The translations under genes were made by a program, and so were the position numbers. The notes below the pieces were generated by a model. It saw only the letters and a list, made by a program, of their open reading frames with translations, was not told the origin of the DNA and did no database searches. Below, piece by piece: positions 61,102 through 64,000 of a DNA stretch of 64,000 nucleotides (positions within the stretch are counted from its first letter, which is position 1; the number at the start of each line of letters is the position of its first letter). This DNA comes from Streptomyces sp. TRM70350 (GTDB lineage Bacteria; Actinomycetota; Actinomycetes; Streptomycetales; Streptomycetaceae), in contig NZ_JAHUXH010000006.1 of NCBI RefSeq assembly GCF_019219825.1, positions 62,001 through 126,000 on the forward strand, in the 5' to 3' direction.

Positions 61102-62442
61102 GTGCTGCGTGTCGCCGTCGTCGGCTCCGGACCGAGCGGGGTCTACTCCGCCCAGACCCTCGTCCAGCAGGACCCCGCCGTGCTGGTCGACGTCCTGGAC
61201 CGGCTGCCCTGCCCGTACGGGCTGGTGCGCTACGGCGTGGCACCCGACCACGAGAAGATCAAGTCGCTGCAGAACAACCTGCGGACGGTGCTGGAGCACG
61301 AGCGGGTGCGGTTCCTCGGCGGCGTCCGGGTCGGCGCCGGCGGGGTGCCGGCCGCCCGGCTGCGGGAGCTGTACCACGCCGTCGTGTACTGCGTGGGCGC
61401 CGCCACCGACCGGCATCTCGGGATCCCGGGCGAGGACCTGCCGGGCAGCTTCTCGGCGACCGAGTTCGTGTCCTGGTACAGCGCCCATCCGGACGCCGTG
61501 GCGGACGGTTTCGTGCTCGGCGCGCGGTCGGCCGTGGTCATCGGCGTGGGGAACGTCGCCGTGGACGTCACCCGGATCCTGGCGCGCGGCCCGGCCGAGC
61601 TGAGCCCCACGGACATGCCGCAGGCGGCGCTCACCGCGCTGACGGCGAGCCGGGTGAACGCCATCCACATGGTGGGGCGGCGCGGCTCTTCGCAGGCCCG
61701 GTTCACCACCAAGGAGCTGCGTGAGCTGGGCGCCCTGCCGGGTGCCGAAGTGAGCGTGGCCCCGGACGAGTTGGCCCTCGATCCGGCGTACGTCGACCCG
61801 TCCGCGCTGCCGGCCGTGCAGCGCCGCAACGTGGAGGTGCTGCGCGGCTGGGCGGCCGAGCCGCCGAAGGGCCTGCCGCGCCGGATCCGGCTGCGGTTCT
61901 TCCTGCGCCCGGTGGAGTTGCTGGCCGACGGCGGGCGGGTCGGCGCGGTGCGGTTCGAGCGGACGCTGCCGGACGGGCGGGGCGGGGTGACGGGGACGGG
62001 CCGGTACGAGGACATCGAGGCCCAGCTGGTGCTGCGGTCGGTGGGCTATCGCGGGGTGCCGCTGGAGGGGCTGCCGTTCGATCCGGCGACCGGCACCGTG
62101 CCGCATCTGGCCGGGCGCGTGATGCGCGGCGGTGTCGTCGCGCCGGGCGAGTACGTGGCGGGCTGGATCAAGCGCGGCCCGACCGGCGTCATCGGCACCA
62201 ACCGCCCGTGCGCCAAGGAGACGGTGCTGTCGCTGCTGGAGGACGCCGCCGTCCTCGTACGGAAGGACGTCCGGGACGATCCGCTGGTCGCACTGCGGGC
62301 CGAGGGGGTCGAGCCGGTCGAGTGGTCGGGGTGGCGGGCCATCGAGCGGGCGGAGGCGGAGCTCGGGGCCTCGCTCGGGCGCGGTGTGGTCAAGCTGCCG
62401 GACTGGGAGTCCCTGCTGGCGGCGGCGCGCGGCGCGTCGTAG
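61102..62442 (+). CDS. FAD-dependent ferredoxin/adrenodoxin-NADP reductase
   Basis: A 446-residue flavoprotein of the adrenodoxin-reductase (FprA) type. LRVAVVGSGPSGVYSAQTL at 2-20 binds FAD, PYGLVRYGVAPDHEKIK is the family hallmark, VVIGVGNVAVDVTRIL near 155-170 binds NADP, and GYVAGW-like EYVAGWIKRGPTGVIGTN closes the FAD site. It passes electrons between NADPH and ferredoxin, typically serving cytochromes P450. The GTG with AAGGAG upstream fits the family N-terminus. No P450 or ferredoxin gene is adjacent. Length is normal. Confidence 0.93.
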   Translation: MLRVAVVGSGPSGVYSAQTLVQQDPAVLVDVLDRLPCPYGLVRYGVAPDHEKIKSLQNNLRTVLEHERVRFLGGVRVGAGGVPAARLRELYHAVVYCVGAATDRHLGIPGEDLPGSFSATEFVSWYSAHPDAVADGFVLGARSAVVIGVGNVAVDVTRILARGPAELSPTDMPQAALTALTASRVNAIHMVGRRGSSQARFTTKELRELGALPGAEVSVAPDELALDPAYVDPSALPAVQRRNVEVLRGWAAEPPKGLPRRIRLRFFLRPVELLADGGRVGAVRFERTLPDGRGGVTGTGRYEDIEAQLVLRSVGYRGVPLEGLPFDPATGTVPHLAGRVMRGGVVAPGEYVAGWIKRGPTGVIGTNRPCAKETVLSLLEDAAVLVRKDVRDDPLVALRAEGVEPVEWSGWRAIERAEAELGASLGRGVVKLPDWESLLAAARGAS

Positions 62443-62570
62443 CAGAGCCGTGCCGCGGCAGGTGGCCGTGACACAGGGCGGCAACACACCGGAAATCAAC
62501 AAACTGTTCAAGACGCATACGGTCTGGGGCTGTTCGGATGTTCCCGCTCACCCGCCGCTCTGGAGTGCCC

Positions 62571-63962
62571 ATGGCATCGACCGCGCCCGTCCATCCCGTC
62601 GACGAGGTCCCACGCGCACGGCAGTTGGCCGCCTTCGGGTTGCAGCATGTGCTCGCGATGTACGCGGGCGCGGTGGCCGTGCCGCTGATCGTGGGCGGTG
62701 CGATGCGGCTGCCGCCCGCGGACCTGGCGTATCTGATCACCGCGGATCTGCTGGTGTGCGGCATGGCCACGCTCATCCAGTGCGTCGGTTTCTGGCGGTT
62801 CGGCGTGCGGCTGCCGATCATGCAGGGCTGTACGTTCGCGGCGGTGTCGCCCATGGTGCTGATCGGGACGACGGGCGGCGGACTGCCCGCGATCTACGGC
62901 TCGGTGATCGTCGCGGGACTGGCGATCGTGCTGCTGGCGCCCGTGTTCGGGAAACTGCTGCGCTTCTTTCCGCCGCTGGTCACGGGCACGGTGATCCTGA
63001 TCATCGGTGTCTCGCTGCTGCCGGTCGCGGGCAACTGGGCGGCCGGTGGCGCGGGTTCCGCGGACTTCGGGGCGCCGAAGAACCTGGCGCTGGCCGCCTT
63101 CGTACTGGCGGTGGTTCTGGGTGTGCAGCGGTTCGCGCCGGTGTTCCTGAGCCGGATCGCGGTGCTGGTCGGGATCGCGGTGGGGTTGGCGGTGGCGGTG
63201 CCGTTCGGCTTCACGGACTTCGGTGGCGTCAAGGATGCCGACTGGGTGGGGATCAGCACGCCGTTCCACTTCGGTGCGCCCACGTTCGAGGTGTCGGCGA
63301 TCGTGTCGATGCTGGTGGTGGCCCTGGTCTGCATGACCGAGACGACGGGTGACTTCATCGCGGTCGGCGAGATGACCGGGCGGAAAGTCGAGCCGCGCTC
63401 ACTGGCGGACGGACTGCGGGCCGACGGGCTGTCCACCGTGCTGGGCGGGGTCTTCAACACCTTCCCGTACACGGCGTACGCGCAGAACGTGGGCCTGGTC
63501 GGTATGACCCGGGTGCGCAGTCGCTGGGTCGTCGCGGCGGCGGGCGGCATGCTGGTGCTGCTCGGGCTGCTGCCCAAGCTGGGCGCGGTGGTGGCGGCGA
63601 TTCCGGCGCCGGTGCTCGGCGGCGCGGGGCTGGTGATGTTCGGGACGGTCGCGGCGAGCGGCCTGAGGACGCTGGCCGAGGTCGACTTCAGGGGCAACCA
63701 CAACCTCACCGTGGTGGCCGTGTCGGTGGCGGTGGGTGTGCTGCCGGTCGGGGTGCCGACGATCTACGACCGGTTCCCGGACTGGTTCCAGACCGTCATG
63801 CACAGCGGGATCAGCGCGGGCTGCCTCACCGCGATCGTCCTCAACCTGCTCTTCAACCACCTTCCCGCGCAGGGCGGTTCAGTCGGCGACACCCAGTCGG
63901 GCGGCCTGCCGGTCGGCGGCGGCGAGCAGGCTGTCGAGAAGTCCCGGGAAGAGAGCGTCTAG
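62571..63962 (+). CDS. Nucleobase:cation symporter (xanthine/uracil permease family)
   Basis: A 463-residue NCS2 permease with about 14 membrane segments. ARQLAAFGLQHVLAMYAGAV opens the family fold, VRLPIMQGCTFAAVSPM is the substrate-loop motif in TM3, VCMTETTGDFIAVGEMTG near 264-281 carries the key Glu of TM8, and AQNVGLVGMTRVRSR is the TM10 motif. The presence of the QNVG motif and TETTGD favours xanthine or urate over uracil. ATG 62571 with GGAG six bases upstream is preferred to ATG 62538. Its tail overlaps a convergent partial gene. Confidence 0.92.
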   Translation: MASTAPVHPVDEVPRARQLAAFGLQHVLAMYAGAVAVPLIVGGAMRLPPADLAYLITADLLVCGMATLIQCVGFWRFGVRLPIMQGCTFAAVSPMVLIGTTGGGLPAIYGSVIVAGLAIVLLAPVFGKLLRFFPPLVTGTVILIIGVSLLPVAGNWAAGGAGSADFGAPKNLALAAFVLAVVLGVQRFAPVFLSRIAVLVGIAVGLAVAVPFGFTDFGGVKDADWVGISTPFHFGAPTFEVSAIVSMLVVALVCMTETTGDFIAVGEMTGRKVEPRSLADGLRADGLSTVLGGVFNTFPYTAYAQNVGLVGMTRVRSRWVVAAAGGMLVLLGLLPKLGAVVAAIPAPVLGGAGLVMFGTVAASGLRTLAEVDFRGNHNLTVVAVSVAVGVLPVGVPTIYDRFPDWFQTVMHSGISAGCLTAIVLNLLFNHLPAQGGSVGDTQSGGLPVGGGEQAVEKSREESV

Positions 63963-64000
63963 GTCGTCGCGGCGCAGGCCGTTCATCTTGGCCGTGCCGC
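63879..64000 (-). CDS. C-terminal end of an unidentified protein
   Basis: On the minus strand a frame entering from the right edge ends at TGA (63879-63881). Its last 40 residues include NGLRRDDLDALFPGLLDSLL and finish with GVAD. The sequence is protein-like and typical of a helical C-terminus, but the family cannot be told. It would overlap the permease end by 84 bases, so either the permease tail or this gene end is long by chance. Confidence 0.45.
   Translation of the reverse strand, partial: GTAKMNGLRRDDLDALFPGLLDSLLAAADRQAARLGVAD

Overview
The window is high-GC actinobacterial DNA, most likely from a Streptomyces chromosome. The evidence is strong G/C bias at third codon positions, frequent GTG starts, many four-base stop/start overlaps (GTGA, ATGA), long antisense shadow frames, and families typical of the genus (DUF6421, DUF6332, DUF6214, mycothiol-type MDMPI proteins, serine/threonine protein kinases, DeoR/LacI/MarR/TetR regulators). 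No rRNA, tRNA, CRISPR array, intact insertion sequence or prophage was seen.

Layout. 1-5.4 kb: an amino-sugar type catabolic set (class II aldolase, SIS isomerase, divergent DeoR regulator) and a GH15 glucosidase. A 14-unit, ~50-bp tandem array separates the isomerase from the aldolase. 5.4-6.7 kb: a secreted phosphodiester glycosidase-like protein. 6.8-18.0 kb: the most interesting block, ten minus-strand genes, tightly packed or overlapping. In order they are an ATP-grasp ligase, a DUF4213/DUF364 protein, a cysteine-synthase-like PLP enzyme, an enolase-superfamily epimerase, an MFS exporter, a SAM methyltransferase, and a complete peptide/nickel-type ABC importer (binding lipoprotein, two permeases, a double ATPase). 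A 19-bp Fur-family palindrome lies upstream. About 1.6 kb away a second palindrome, of actinobacterial Zur type, sits in the promoter of a GNAT acetyltransferase. I infer a candidate metal-regulated small-molecule make-export-reimport system (a metallophore or zincophore). It does not match the staphylopine or EDDS gene sets as I know them.

20-33 kb: long-form GAPDH, an MDMPI protein, a MarR regulator beside a decayed divergent gene, a NarL-type two-component system, a geranylgeranyl-reductase-family flavoprotein, an M20 dipeptidase, a kinase-Nudix fusion, a small secreted protein, and a divergent ROK kinase/LacI pair. 33-48 kb: a repeat-rich transmembrane protein kinase, a DUF6986 lyase-like gene with an IclR-type palindrome, a secreted endonuclease/phosphatase-fold enzyme, etfBA, a flavin reductase, a thioredoxin-like protein, an acyltransferase, a B3/B4 protein, and a three-gene operon DUF6421-SDR-threonine aldolase.

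48-64 kb: GDPD, GNAT and VOC proteins, an aldo/keto reductase, a MarR regulator with a long tandem-repeat N-terminus coupled to a frameshifted FUSC pseudogene, a DUF5134 membrane protein, PAP2 and HAD phosphatase-type proteins, a TetR regulator, an LVIVD-repeat secreted protein divergent from a DUF305 lipoprotein, a DUF6214 protein, a ferredoxin-NADP reductase type flavoprotein and a nucleobase permease. Tandem-repeat expansion recurs in this window, at five separate loci. Functions are read from motifs and recalled family knowledge; nothing was searched or computed.
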